From Burkholderiales bacterium (lineage in GTDB: Bacteria; Pseudomonadota; Gammaproteobacteria; Burkholderiales; Burkholderiaceae_C): a stretch of 64,000 nt of DNA. The translations under genes were made by a program, and so were the position numbers. This document shows positions 49,567-59,328 of this stretch, piece by piece. Numbering within the stretch: position 1 is the stretch's first letter; each line of letters begins with the position of its first letter. Location of the stretch: positions 131,015-195,014 of the forward strand of contig JAECRO010000001.1 of NCBI GenBank assembly GCA_016000195.1, given 5' to 3'. The notes under the pieces are model-generated. The model was not told the DNA's origin and did no database searches. It worked only from the letters and a program-made list of their open reading frames with translations.

Positions 49567-50702
49567 AAACCGTACGCCGCCTGATTTACGGTGAAGTCCT
49601 GAGCTCGATTGCGTTGGTGGCGCTGGGCTTTTTGGCACTGTTCTTCTTTTTCGACCTGGTTGATGAACTGCAATACCTCGGCAAGAACAGCGGCATCGGG
49701 GACAGCATTTACCAGATCAGGCATGCATTGCTGTATGTTGCACTCCTGATTCCGAATCACCTGTATGAACTGCTGCCGATTTCCGTGCTGATTGGCACTA
49801 TTTTTGTCATGGCGCGTCTGGCCCAGAGTTCGGAATACACGATTTTGCGCACCAGCGGACTGGGCCCCTGGCGCGCGCTCAACCTGCTGCTGTGGCTTGG
49901 CGCCTTCTTCGTGGCACTGAGCTTTGTGGTGGGCGACTACATTGCCCCCGCCAGCGAGCGTGCCGCCCAACTGCTCAAGGCGCGCTACCAGAGCAAGATC
50001 ACGGTCGGCCAGACGGGTGCCTGGCTGAAGGAAAAACAGGCCAACAACAACTTCATCGTCAACGTCAATGAACTGTCGCCTGACAACGAAATGCATGGCG
50101 TCCGTATTTACGAATTCAACAGCAAAGGGCGGATCGTATCGACCACCGAAGCACCTGTGGCGGTATTTTCATTCGATGCCGCCTGGCTGCTGCGCAATGT
50201 CACGCACACCGAGTTTGACGTGACGAATGCCGCGAATGGCGCTGGCGCGTCCCCGCAGCAGGTCAAAGTCAACCGTACCGTTGTTGACAGCTTTCGCTGG
50301 CCCACGGAAATCAGTACGGAAATGGTGTCCGTGGCACTGCTCAAGCCCGAACGCATGGCAACCCTTGACCTCTTCAATTACATTCGCCACCTTGAGGCCA
50401 ATGGCCAGACATCCCAGCGCTATGAAATTGAGTTCTGGAGAAAGGTGTTCTACCCGCTCAGCTGCCTGGTCATGGTCATGCTGGCCCTGCCCTTTGCCTA
50501 CCTGCATTTCCGCTCTGGCGGCATCACGGGCTATGTGTTTGCCGGCGTGATGATCGGCATCAGTTTTTTCCTGCTCAACAACGTGTTCGGCTTCATCGGC
50601 AACCTGCGCAGCTGGCAGCCCTGGCTGGCAGCGGCAACCCCCGGGCTGATCTACATGGCTGTTTCCATGGGCGCGTTCGGCTGGCTGGTGCTCAAACGCT
50701 GA
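49563..50702 (+). CDS. lptG: LPS export ABC transporter permease LptG
   Basis: MKTVRRLIYGEVLSSIALVALGFLALFFFFDLVDEL; C-terminal YxxxGxx TM segments. Confidence 0.95.
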   Translation: MKTVRRLIYGEVLSSIALVALGFLALFFFFDLVDELQYLGKNSGIGDSIYQIRHALLYVALLIPNHLYELLPISVLIGTIFVMARLAQSSEYTILRTSGLGPWRALNLLLWLGAFFVALSFVVGDYIAPASERAAQLLKARYQSKITVGQTGAWLKEKQANNNFIVNVNELSPDNEMHGVRIYEFNSKGRIVSTTEAPVAVFSFDAAWLLRNVTHTEFDVTNAANGAGASPQQVKVNRTVVDSFRWPTEISTEMVSVALLKPERMATLDLFNYIRHLEANGQTSQRYEIEFWRKVFYPLSCLVMVMLALPFAYLHFRSGGITGYVFAGVMIGISFFLLNNVFGFIGNLRSWQPWLAAATPGLIYMAVSMGAFGWLVLKR

Positions 50703-50738
50703 CCCGCACCCTCCTCCACAGCCCCACCTTTTTAGCCG

Positions 50739-51116
50739 ATGACCTCCACACCCTCAGCGCTGCGCGGTATTGTCCTGTTTGCCCATGGTTCGCGCGACCC
50801 GCAGTGGCGCCTGCCGATTGAAGCCGTCGCCGGACAAATCAGCACCCGCCAGCCCGGCACTCTGGTGCGCTGCGCTTATCTGGAAATTTGCACGCCGTCC
50901 CTGCCCGAAGCCGCTGCCGATTTAATCGCCGAGGGCGCCCGCCATCTGAGGGTGTTTCCGCTTTTTCTCGGCGTCGGCAAACATGCCCGCGAAGACTTGC
51001 CGCTGCTGATCGGGCAAATCAGGGCAACGCACCCCGAGGTAAGCATTGAACTCCTGCCGGCCGCAGGCGAATATGAACAAATGACGACGCTGATGGCGGA
51101 TATTGCCGTCGCCTGA
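50739..51116 (+). CDS. CbiX/SirB-type chelatase
   Basis: GIVLFAHGSRDPQWRLPIEAVAGQI...HLRVFPLFLGVGKHAREDLP. Confidence 0.9.
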   Translation: MTSTPSALRGIVLFAHGSRDPQWRLPIEAVAGQISTRQPGTLVRCAYLEICTPSLPEAAADLIAEGARHLRVFPLFLGVGKHAREDLPLLIGQIRATHPEVSIELLPAAGEYEQMTTLMADIAVA

Positions 51117-51219
51117 GCCTGTGAACCACAGTGCCACGGCCGCGTGAAAACGCTGAGGGACAAGCCCGTCCTTATTGCATTAAAGGCATAATGAAATTAA
51201 CAATCATCATCAATTTCAT

Positions 51220-52164
51220 ATGAACCTGCATCAGTTCCGCTTTGTCCAGGAAGCCGTCCGCCGCAACCTGAACCTGACCGAAACCGCCCGGGCGCTGCAT
51301 ACCTCGCAGCCCGGCGTGTCCAAGGCCATCATCGAGCTTGAAGAAGAGCTGGGCGTGGAGATTTTCGCGCGCCATGGCAAACGCCTGAAGCGCGTGACAG
51401 AGCCCGGCGAACATGTGCTCAAAAGCATTGAGCTGATCATGCGGGAAGTCGGCAATTTGCGCCGCATCGGCGAGCAGTATTCCGCCCAGGACAGCGGCAC
51501 GCTGTCGATTGCCACCACGCACAGTCAGGCCCGCTACGTGCTGCCGCAGTCGATAGCCCGCCTGCGCGAAGCTTTTCCGAAAGTGAACGTCAGCCTGCAC
51601 CAGGGCTCACCCGATCAGGTGGCGCGCATGGTGCTGGACGAGGTCGCCGAGATCGGCATTGCCACGGAATCATTGAACCAGTACGACGACCTGGTCACGC
51701 TGCCCTGCTATGAATGGCAGCACATGCTGGTGATGCCACTGAGTCATCCCCTGGCCAGCAAGGAACACATCACGCTTGAAGACCTGGCGCTGGAGCCCCT
51801 GATTACCTACCACCCGTCGTTCAGCGGGCGCACCAAGGTGGACCAGGCCTTTGCCGCAAAGCACCTGCATCCGCGCATTGCCCTTGAAGCGATTGACGCC
51901 GATGTCATCAAGACCTATGTGCGCCTGGGGCTGGGCGTGGGCATCGTGGCCGAAATGGCGGTCAAGGAAGACGGCAGCAACAGCGACCTGATCGCCATAC
52001 CGGCCGGCGCCCTGTTTGGCATCAATATTGCCCGCGTGGCCTTCAAGCGCAGCGCCTACCTGCGCAATTTTGTCTACAAGTTTGCCGAACTGCTCAGCGA
52101 CAAGCTGAACCGCGACCTGATTGCCAAGGCCATGACGGGTCGCCTCAACGATGACGAGGTCTGA
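51220..52164 (+). CDS. cysB: CysB-like LysR-type regulator
   Basis: MNLHQFRFVQEAVRRNLNLTETARALHTSQPGVSKAIIELEEELGVEIFARHGKRLKRVTEPG. Confidence 0.92.
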   Translation: MNLHQFRFVQEAVRRNLNLTETARALHTSQPGVSKAIIELEEELGVEIFARHGKRLKRVTEPGEHVLKSIELIMREVGNLRRIGEQYSAQDSGTLSIATTHSQARYVLPQSIARLREAFPKVNVSLHQGSPDQVARMVLDEVAEIGIATESLNQYDDLVTLPCYEWQHMLVMPLSHPLASKEHITLEDLALEPLITYHPSFSGRTKVDQAFAAKHLHPRIALEAIDADVIKTYVRLGLGVGIVAEMAVKEDGSNSDLIAIPAGALFGINIARVAFKRSAYLRNFVYKFAELLSDKLNRDLIAKAMTGRLNDDEV

Positions 52165-52166
52165 AC

Positions 52167-53363
52167 ATGCCAAACCACGACACCACGCCCACCGCCAGCG
52201 AAGCCCGCACACCCGCACTCAAGAGCAGGCTGCCGAAGGTTGGAACGACCATTTTTACCGTCATGTCAGCGCTGGCCTTTGACAAAGGCGCGGTCAATCT
52301 CGGCCAGGGCTTTCCTGATTTCGACTGCGACCCGCAACTGGTGAACGCCGTCACCGACGCCATGCAGCGCGGCCTGAACCAGTACCCGCCCATGACCGGC
52401 GTGCCGGTCCTGCGCGAAGCCGTTGCGGCCAAGCTGGCCGCCCTGTATGGCCACCGCTACGACCCCGGCAGCGAAATCACCATCACGGCAGGCGCCACGC
52501 AGGCCATCATCACCATCATCCTGGCCGTGGTGCATCCGGGCGATGAAGTCATCGTGCTGGAGCCGTGCTACGACAGCTATGTGCCCAATATCGAGCTGGC
52601 CGGCGGCACGGTGGTGCGCGTGCCCTTGACGCCGGGCACGTTCCGCCCCGATTTCGGGAAGATTGCAGCGGCCATCAGCCCCAGGACGCGCGCCATCATC
52701 GTCAATTCGCCGCACAACCCGAGCGCGACGGTCTGGAGCGAAGCCGACATGCTCAGGCTGCAGGAGATCCTGGCGCCAACCGATATTCTCCTGATCAGCG
52801 ACGAGGTGTATGAACACATGGTGTTTGACGCCGACCAGGGCCGGACGCACCAGAGCGCAGCCCGCTTTGCCGGACTGGCGGCGCGCGCCTTCATCGTCAG
52901 CAGCTTTGGCAAGACCTACCACGTCACCGGCTGGAAGGTCGGCTATGTGGCGGCGCCTGCCGCGCTGACGGCGGAGTTTCGCAAGGTCCACCAGTTCAAC
53001 GTGTTCACCGTGAACACGCCGGTGCAGCATGGCCTGGCAGCGTATATGGCTGATGACAGGCCGTATCTTGGACTGCCAGCGTTCTACCAGCGCAAGCGCG
53101 ACCTGTTCCGGGCCGGGCTGGCCAGCACCCGCTTCAAGCTGCGGCCCAGCGAAGGCAGTTATTTCCAGTGCGTGGACATTTCAGACGTCAGCGACCTGGG
53201 CGAAGCCGATTTCTGCCAATGGCTGACCACCGAGATCGGCGTGGCGGCGATTCCGCTGTCGGCGTTTTATGGCGACGGCTTCGACCAGCGGGTGGTGCGC
53301 TTTTGCTTTGCCAAAAAAGACGAGACGCTGAACCTGGCACTGGAGCGGCTGGCCAGACTGTAG
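52167..53363 (+). CDS. PLP-dependent aminotransferase (methionine aminotransferase-like)
   Basis: KGAVNLGQGFPDFDCDPQLVNAV, NSPHNPSATVWSEADM, SFGKTYHVTGWKVGY. Confidence 0.92.
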   Translation: MPNHDTTPTASEARTPALKSRLPKVGTTIFTVMSALAFDKGAVNLGQGFPDFDCDPQLVNAVTDAMQRGLNQYPPMTGVPVLREAVAAKLAALYGHRYDPGSEITITAGATQAIITIILAVVHPGDEVIVLEPCYDSYVPNIELAGGTVVRVPLTPGTFRPDFGKIAAAISPRTRAIIVNSPHNPSATVWSEADMLRLQEILAPTDILLISDEVYEHMVFDADQGRTHQSAARFAGLAARAFIVSSFGKTYHVTGWKVGYVAAPAALTAEFRKVHQFNVFTVNTPVQHGLAAYMADDRPYLGLPAFYQRKRDLFRAGLASTRFKLRPSEGSYFQCVDISDVSDLGEADFCQWLTTEIGVAAIPLSAFYGDGFDQRVVRFCFAKKDETLNLALERLARL

Positions 53364-53453
53364 GCAACTCCTGACGCCTTTACAAGCCGCTTTCCTGCTT
53401 GATGGCACCCTGCGCCAGGCAAGAATACAGGCATATAAAACAAGGAGTTTTCA

Positions 53454-53612
53454 ATGTCCATCTCGCTTATCCTGCTGATCATCCTGATCCTGATTCTGGT
53501 CGGCGCCCTGCCCACCTGGGGCCATAGCCGCAGCTGGGGTTATGGTCCGAGCGGCGGTATCGGCCTGGTGGTCATCATCCTGATCGTGCTGCTGCTGATG
53601 GGCCGAATCTAG
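53454..53612 (+). CDS. DUF3309-like small membrane protein
   Basis: MSISLILLIILILILVGALPTWGHSRSWGYGPSGGIGLVVIILIVLLLMGRI with upstream aaggag RBS. Confidence 0.85.
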   Translation: MSISLILLIILILILVGALPTWGHSRSWGYGPSGGIGLVVIILIVLLLMGRI

Positions 53613-53630
53613 CCATTGATTTGCACCATG

Positions 53631-53662
53631 AAAAAGGGCCTTGTTTTGACAAGGCCCTTTTT
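53631..53662. terminator. Bidirectional terminator
   Basis: aaaaagggccttgttttgacaaggcccttttt between convergent genes. Confidence 0.9.
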
Positions 53663-53672
53663 CCGTTCCGCG

Positions 53673-56600
53673 TCAGCTGTTCAGCTGCGCCCACAGCTTG
53701 TCCAGCCGCTTGATGCTGACCGGCTGGGGCGTGCGCAGCTCCTGGGCAAAAAAGCTCACCCGCAGCTCTTCGAGCAGCCAGCGGTATTCCTGCATGCGGG
53801 CGTCCGCCGCGCCCTTGCGCTCGGCCACCAGGCGCCAGTAGCGCTGCTCCTGCGGCCGCAGTTCAAGCATGCGCGCCGCGTCCCGGGCCGGGTCGGCGCG
53901 CCACTTTTCGAGCCGCAGGGTGATGGCCTTGAGGTAGCGGGTGAAATGCTGCAACTGACCGTAAGGCGTGGCGGTCAGGAACTTCCTGGGCACCAGGCGC
54001 TGGAGTTGCAGACCCGCATCCTGCACGGCTTCCGTCGCGTTTTTCGTATCCTTGATCTTGCGCTGCGCCACGGCGAACTCGATCAAAATTCCCGCTGCCA
54101 GGCGCGCCACTTCGCTGGCAATCAGCGTCAGGCGCCCGCGTCCGTCGTCAATGCGCTTCCTGAAGTCGGCCTCGCAGGTCGGCAGCGGATCGAGCAGAAA
54201 AGCCCGGTCCAGCGCGACCTCGATGATCTGCTGGCGCAGCTCGTCGACCGTGCCGCCGCCCGAGTTGTCGGCGGCGCGGCCCACCAGCATGTAGGAAGTC
54301 GCCGTTTTCTGCAGGTCGGGCAGGTTTTTTTCCAGATACTTCAGCGCATCCCTGATCTGCAGCGAAAACAGCCGCCGCAAGCCCGCGCGGTGCCTGGCAG
54401 CGGCTGAATCAGGCTCGTCGAACACCTCAATCGTCACCGCGTCGCCCAAATCAATCAGCGCCGGAAAGCCGATCAGCGTCTGCGTGCCCTTGCCGATTTC
54501 CATCAGCTCGGGCAGCTCGCCAAAGCTCCAGCTGGTGTAGCGCTCGGGAATCCTGACTGCTATCTTTTCAGGAGCAGCTTGCGCACGTCCTTCCTGCGCC
54601 AGAGGCTTGTTTGATGCTGAATTCCGGTTTGAAGCATCGGTTTGGAGGCTGGCGGGCTCGTTGGGCGCCGCCTTGCCCAGGTTCTTCAGCCCCGCCAGCG
54701 CCTGAAAAGCCCCGCGCGCCTGCGCGCCCAGCTCGCCCTTGAGCGCGCCCAGGTTGCGGCCCGCGCCCAGCTGGCGCCCGTGCTCATCGACCACCCGGAA
54801 GTTCATGAACAGATGGGCCGGCAGCATGTCCAGCTTCAGGTCGCCGCGCTTGATGTCGAGCGAGGTCGCGTCGCGCACCCACTTCAAGACCGCATCCGTC
54901 AGCGAGCCGGCGCCGAACTTCTCGGCGGCCATCAGCTCCTGCGCCATGCGCGCGGCGGTATCGGGCAGCGGCACCAGACGCGAGCGCGGGCGCTGGTGCA
55001 GGGTCTTGATGAGCGCCTGTATCTTGTCCTTGAGCATGCCGGGCACCAGCCACTCGCAGCGCTCCTCGTTGACCTGGTTCAGCGCGAACAGCGGCACCTC
55101 GACCGTCACGCCATCGCGCGCGTCGCCCGGTTCGTGCAAATACGTCGCCAGGCAATCGACGCCGCCCAGCCGCAGCGTCTTGGGAAACGCCTGCGTGGTG
55201 ATGCCGGCCGCTTCGTGGCGCATCAGCTCGTCTTGCGTCAAACGCAGCAGATTCGGCTGCTTTCTGGCCTCAAGCTTGAACCAGCTCTCAAAGCCGGCGC
55301 CGGTGCAGATGTCGGCCGGCAGTTGCTGGTCGTAGAACGCGTAGATCAGTTCTTCATCGACCAGCACGTCCTGCCGGCGCGCCTTGTGCTCCAGGTCCTG
55401 GACGTGGGCAATCATCTTTTCGTTGGCCGCCAGGAAAGGTAATTTCGTGTCCCAGTTGCCGGCCACCAGCGCTTCGCGGATGAAGATTTCGCGCGATGTG
55501 ACCGGATCAACCCGGCCAAAGTTGACGCGCCGCCCGTGGTAAACCACCAGCCCGTACAGCGTGGCCCGCTCCAGCGCCGTGACCTGCGCGGCTTTTTTCT
55601 CCCAGTGCGGGTCGAGCAGCTGCTTCTTCAAAAGATGGCCGCCGACCTGCTCGATCCACTGCGGGTCGATGTTGGCAATGCCCCGGCCAAACAGGCGCGT
55701 GGTTTCGACCAGCTCGGCCACCACGATCCAGCGGCCCGGCTTCTTGCTGAGCCGCGCGCCCGGATGGCGATAGAAGCGGATGCCGCGCGCGCCCAGATAC
55801 CAGTCGTCCTCTTCGCTTTTCAGGCCGATGTTGCCCAGCAAGCCGCACAGCAGCGACAGATGCAGCTGCTCGTAGCTGGCCGGCTTGTCATTCAAAGGAT
55901 GTGGCCCCCACGCTCCGCGCTTCGCGTCGTCGCTGCCCCCCGAGGAGGCCAGACCTGGCTTGGGGCGGCCCGGCGCTGCGGCCCAGCCCTGCTCGCCGAC
56001 CACCGCCTGCAGCTGCGAATGGATATCGCGCCATTCGCGCACGCGGCGGATGTTGACGAAGTTCTCGCGCAGCAGGGTTTCGTACTGGCGATTGGTCAGC
56101 TTATGCGTCGCGTCATGGCCGCCGCGCGCATCGCCCAGCCATTTCCACAGCTTCAGGAAGCCGACGAATTCGCTCTTCTCGTCGTCGAACTTGGCATGCG
56201 CCTGATCGGCCTGCGCCTGCTTGTCCATCGGCCGGTCGCGCACGTCCTGCACGCTCAGGGCGCTGGCAATGATCAGCACTTCGTCGAGCGCCTGCCGTTC
56301 CCTGGCCTCCAGGATCATGCGGCCGACGCGCGGGTCCAGCGGCAGCTTGGCCAGCGTCCAGCCGAGCGGCGTGAGTTCGTTGTCGTCGTTCACCGCGCCG
56401 AGTTCGGCCAGCAGCTGGTAGCCGTCGGCAATCGCGCGGCCCTGCGGCGGCTCGATGAAGGCAAAGTCCTCAATCGTTCCCAGGTGCAGCGCCTTCATGC
56501 GCAGAATCACCGCCGCCAGCGAACTGCGCAGGATTTCGGGGTCGGTAAAGCGCGGCCGGCCCAGAAAATCGGCCTCGTCGTACAGGCGGATGCAGATGCC

Positions 56601-57704
56601 GTCAGCCACGCGGCCGCAGCGGCCGGCGCGCTGGTTGGCGGCCGACTGCGAAATCGGCTCGACCATCAGCTGCTCGACCTTGTTCCTGAAGCTGTAGCGC
56701 TTGACGCGCGCCGTGCCGGCGTCAATGACGTAGCGGATGCCCGGAACCGTCAATGAGGTTTCGGCCACGTTGGTCGCCAGCACGATGCGCCGGCCACTGT
56801 GGCCGTCGAAAATCTTGTCCTGCTCGGCCTGGCTCAGGCGGGCGAACAGCGGCAGCACTTCGGCGTTGCGCGTCAGCGGCTGGTGCGCCAGGTGCTTGCG
56901 CAGGTGGTCGGCGGCCTCGCGGATCTCGCGCTCGCCGGGCAGGAAAATCAAAATATCGCCGGCGCTGTGCGGACTGAGCCACAACTCATCGACCGCATCG
57001 GCCATCGCGTCGTTCAGGCCGTAGTCACGCGACTCCTCGAACGGGCGCCAGCGCTGCTCGACCGGGAACATGCGGCCCGACACCATGATGACCGGCGCCG
57101 GCCCTTTGGCGGAGGCGAAATAATCCGCAAAGCGCTGGGCGTCAATCGTCGCCGAGGTGATGACGACCTTCAGATCGGGCCGGCGCGGCAGCAGCTGGCG
57201 CAGGTAGCCGAGCAAAAAGTCGATGTTCAGGCTGCGCTCGTGCGCCTCGTCGATGATGATGGTGTCGTAGGCGCGCAGCAGCGGATCGGTCTGGGTTTCG
57301 GCCAGCAGGATGCCGTCGGTCATCAGCTTGACCGAGGCGTCGCGGCTCAGCCGGTCCTGGAAACGCACCTTGTAGCCGACCACGTCGCCGAGCGGGGTCT
57401 TCAGCTCTTCGGCAATCCGCTTGGCGACGCTGGACGCGGCAATGCGGCGCGGCTGGGTGTGGCCGATCAGCTTGCCCTGGCCGTCTGGGTAGTTGAGCTT
57501 GCCGCGCCCCAGCGCCAGGGCGATTTTGGGCAGTTGCGTGGTTTTGCCCGAGCCGGTTTCGCCGCAGACGATGATGACCTGGTGCGCCGTGAGCGCGGCC
57601 GCGATGTCGTCGCGTTTGCCGGAAACCGGCAATGATTCGGGGAAAGTGATGAGCAAGGGCGACAAGGGAGACAAGGAAGAAGCCAAGGAGAACCCAGCAG
57701 TCAA
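53673..57704 (-). CDS. hrpA: ATP-dependent RNA helicase HrpA
   Basis: VIIVCGETGSGKTTQLPKIAL, IIIDEAHERSLNIDFLLGYL, VITSATIDAQRFADYF, QRAGRCGRV; 1343 aa with repeat-derived inserts. Confidence 0.96.
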   Translation of the reverse strand: MTAGFSLASSLSPLSPLLITFPESLPVSGKRDDIAAALTAHQVIIVCGETGSGKTTQLPKIALALGRGKLNYPDGQGKLIGHTQPRRIAASSVAKRIAEELKTPLGDVVGYKVRFQDRLSRDASVKLMTDGILLAETQTDPLLRAYDTIIIDEAHERSLNIDFLLGYLRQLLPRRPDLKVVITSATIDAQRFADYFASAKGPAPVIMVSGRMFPVEQRWRPFEESRDYGLNDAMADAVDELWLSPHSAGDILIFLPGEREIREAADHLRKHLAHQPLTRNAEVLPLFARLSQAEQDKIFDGHSGRRIVLATNVAETSLTVPGIRYVIDAGTARVKRYSFRNKVEQLMVEPISQSAANQRAGRCGRVADGICIRLYDEADFLGRPRFTDPEILRSSLAAVILRMKALHLGTIEDFAFIEPPQGRAIADGYQLLAELGAVNDDNELTPLGWTLAKLPLDPRVGRMILEARERQALDEVLIIASALSVQDVRDRPMDKQAQADQAHAKFDDEKSEFVGFLKLWKWLGDARGGHDATHKLTNRQYETLLRENFVNIRRVREWRDIHSQLQAVVGEQGWAAAPGRPKPGLASSGGSDDAKRGAWGPHPLNDKPASYEQLHLSLLCGLLGNIGLKSEEDDWYLGARGIRFYRHPGARLSKKPGRWIVVAELVETTRLFGRGIANIDPQWIEQVGGHLLKKQLLDPHWEKKAAQVTALERATLYGLVVYHGRRVNFGRVDPVTSREIFIREALVAGNWDTKLPFLAANEKMIAHVQDLEHKARRQDVLVDEELIYAFYDQQLPADICTGAGFESWFKLEARKQPNLLRLTQDELMRHEAAGITTQAFPKTLRLGGVDCLATYLHEPGDARDGVTVEVPLFALNQVNEERCEWLVPGMLKDKIQALIKTLHQRPRSRLVPLPDTAARMAQELMAAEKFGAGSLTDAVLKWVRDATSLDIKRGDLKLDMLPAHLFMNFRVVDEHGRQLGAGRNLGALKGELGAQARGAFQALAGLKNLGKAAPNEPASLQTDASNRNSASNKPLAQEGRAQAAPEKIAVRIPERYTSWSFGELPELMEIGKGTQTLIGFPALIDLGDAVTIEVFDEPDSAAARHRAGLRRLFSLQIRDALKYLEKNLPDLQKTATSYMLVGRAADNSGGGTVDELRQQIIEVALDRAFLLDPLPTCEADFRKRIDDGRGRLTLIASEVARLAAGILIEFAVAQRKIKDTKNATEAVQDAGLQLQRLVPRKFLTATPYGQLQHFTRYLKAITLRLEKWRADPARDAARMLELRPQEQRYWRLVAERKGAADARMQEYRWLLEELRVSFFAQELRTPQPVSIKRLDKLWAQLNS
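54559..54630 (+). repeat. Family A palindromic element, intragenic (hrpA)
   Basis: gctatcttttcaggagcagcttgcgcacgtccttcctgcgccagaggcttgtttgatgctgaa. Confidence 0.8.
55897..55990 (+). repeat. GC-rich interspersed repeat family B, intragenic copy in hrpA
   Basis: gcccccacgctccgcgcttcgcgtcgtcgctgccccccgaggaggcc...ggcccggcgctgcggccc, aligned to the 12860-12985 copy. Confidence 0.75.
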
Positions 57705-57893
57705 AGCCGCTGATTATCGGCGTTCCGGCCCGCCAGTGGCGGGGCTGCGGGCTTTTGAGCCTGCGGGCGCCTGTCACCTGCTCGCCTTACACTGGCGGCT
57801 ATTTTTTTGCCCTGCCGGGAAAAGCGTCCAGGCCCTGCCCCGGCGGCGCTGCCCAGTGTCCTCAAGCCCCTTCCAGAACCCCGAAAGCGCGCC

Positions 57894-59243
57894 ATGTCCA
57901 CGGTCTTCAATTTCACCTTTGTTCCCTGGTTTCGCTCGGTGGCGCCCTACATCCACAAGTTCCGCAACCAGACCTTCGTGGTCGCCGTCTGCGGCGAGGC
58001 GATTGCCGCCGGCAAGCTGCCGCACCTGGCGCAAGACCTGGCCATGATCCAGAGCATGGGCGTCAAGGTCGTGCTGGTGCACGGCTTCCGGCCGCAGGTC
58101 AACGAGCAGCTCCGGGCCAAGGGCCACGAGGCAAAGTATTCGCACGGCATGCGCATCACCGACGAAGTGGCGCTCGATTGCGCGCAGGAGGCCGCCGGCC
58201 AGCTGCGCTATGAAATCGAGGCGGCCTTCAGCCAGGGCCTGCCCAACACGCCCATGGCCGGCTCGACCATCCGGGTGATTTCGGGCAACTTCATCACCGC
58301 CCGGCCGGTCGGCATTGTCGATGGCGTGGATTTCCAGCATTCGGGCCTGGTGCGCAAGGTCGATGTGGCGGGCATTTCCCGCACGCTGGACTTCGGCGCG
58401 ATGGTGCTGATCTCGCCCTTCGGTTTTTCGCCGACCGGCGAGGCCTTCAACCTGACCATGGAAGAAGTCGCCACCAGCGTGTCGATTGCGCTGCAGGCCG
58501 ACAAGCTGATCTTCGTGACCGAGATTCCCGGCATCCGCCTCAAGCCCGGCGAGCCCGCCAGCGAAGACAACCCCATCGACACCGAACTGCCGCTGGCCGC
58601 CGCCGAAAGCCTGCTGGCCCAGGCGCCGGCCGGCCAGCGCCCGAGCGACACCGCTTTTTACCTGCAGCACTGCGTGCAGGCCTGCAAGGCCGGGGTGGAG
58701 CGCAGCCACATCATCCCGTTCGCGGTCGATGGCGCGCTGCTGCTGGAGATTTACGTCCACGACGGCATCGGCACCATGGTGGTCGATGAAAAGCTCGAAG
58801 AACTGCGCGAAGCCACCGCCGACGATGTGGGCGGCATCCTGCAGCTGATCGAGCCGTTTGAAAAGGACGGCACGCTGGTCAAGCGCAGCCGCACCGAGAT
58901 CGAGCGCGACGCCGGCCACTACACCATCGTCGAGCACGACGGCGTGATCTTTGCCTGCGCCGCGCTCTACCCCTACCCCGAAGCCAAAACCGCCGAAATG
59001 GCCGCCCTGACGGTGTCGCCGCAAAGCCAGGGCCAGGGCGACGGCGAAAAAATCCTCAAGCGCATCGAGCAGCGCGCCCGGACCGCCGGCCTGCAAAGCA
59101 TTTTCGTGCTGACCACGCGCACCATGCACTGGTTCATCAAGCGCGGCTTCGTGCAGGTCGATCCGGACTGGCTGCCCGAGGCCCGCAAACGCAAGTACAA
59201 CTGGGACCGCAAGAGCCAGGTGCTGGTGAAGAAGCTGATGTGA
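57894..59243 (+). CDS. argA: N-acetylglutamate synthase (amino-acid kinase plus GNAT)
   Basis: FVVAVCGEAIAAGKLPHLAQDLAMIQSMGVKVVLVHGFRPQVNEQL; C-terminal GNAT LTVSPQSQGQGDGEKILKRIEQRAR. Confidence 0.95.
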   Translation: MSTVFNFTFVPWFRSVAPYIHKFRNQTFVVAVCGEAIAAGKLPHLAQDLAMIQSMGVKVVLVHGFRPQVNEQLRAKGHEAKYSHGMRITDEVALDCAQEAAGQLRYEIEAAFSQGLPNTPMAGSTIRVISGNFITARPVGIVDGVDFQHSGLVRKVDVAGISRTLDFGAMVLISPFGFSPTGEAFNLTMEEVATSVSIALQADKLIFVTEIPGIRLKPGEPASEDNPIDTELPLAAAESLLAQAPAGQRPSDTAFYLQHCVQACKAGVERSHIIPFAVDGALLLEIYVHDGIGTMVVDEKLEELREATADDVGGILQLIEPFEKDGTLVKRSRTEIERDAGHYTIVEHDGVIFACAALYPYPEAKTAEMAALTVSPQSQGQGDGEKILKRIEQRARTAGLQSIFVLTTRTMHWFIKRGFVQVDPDWLPEARKRKYNWDRKSQVLVKKLM

Positions 59244-59328
59244 GCGGCGGCGGCGCCACCCTTTGGTTTGCTGGGCGGGCCTGATGCAAAGCACTGCGCA
59301 GCTTTAGCGGGTAATTCCGGCCCGTGCG

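Noticed and set aside
57774-59294. 506-aa minus-strand ORF
   Set aside because: Antisense to argA.
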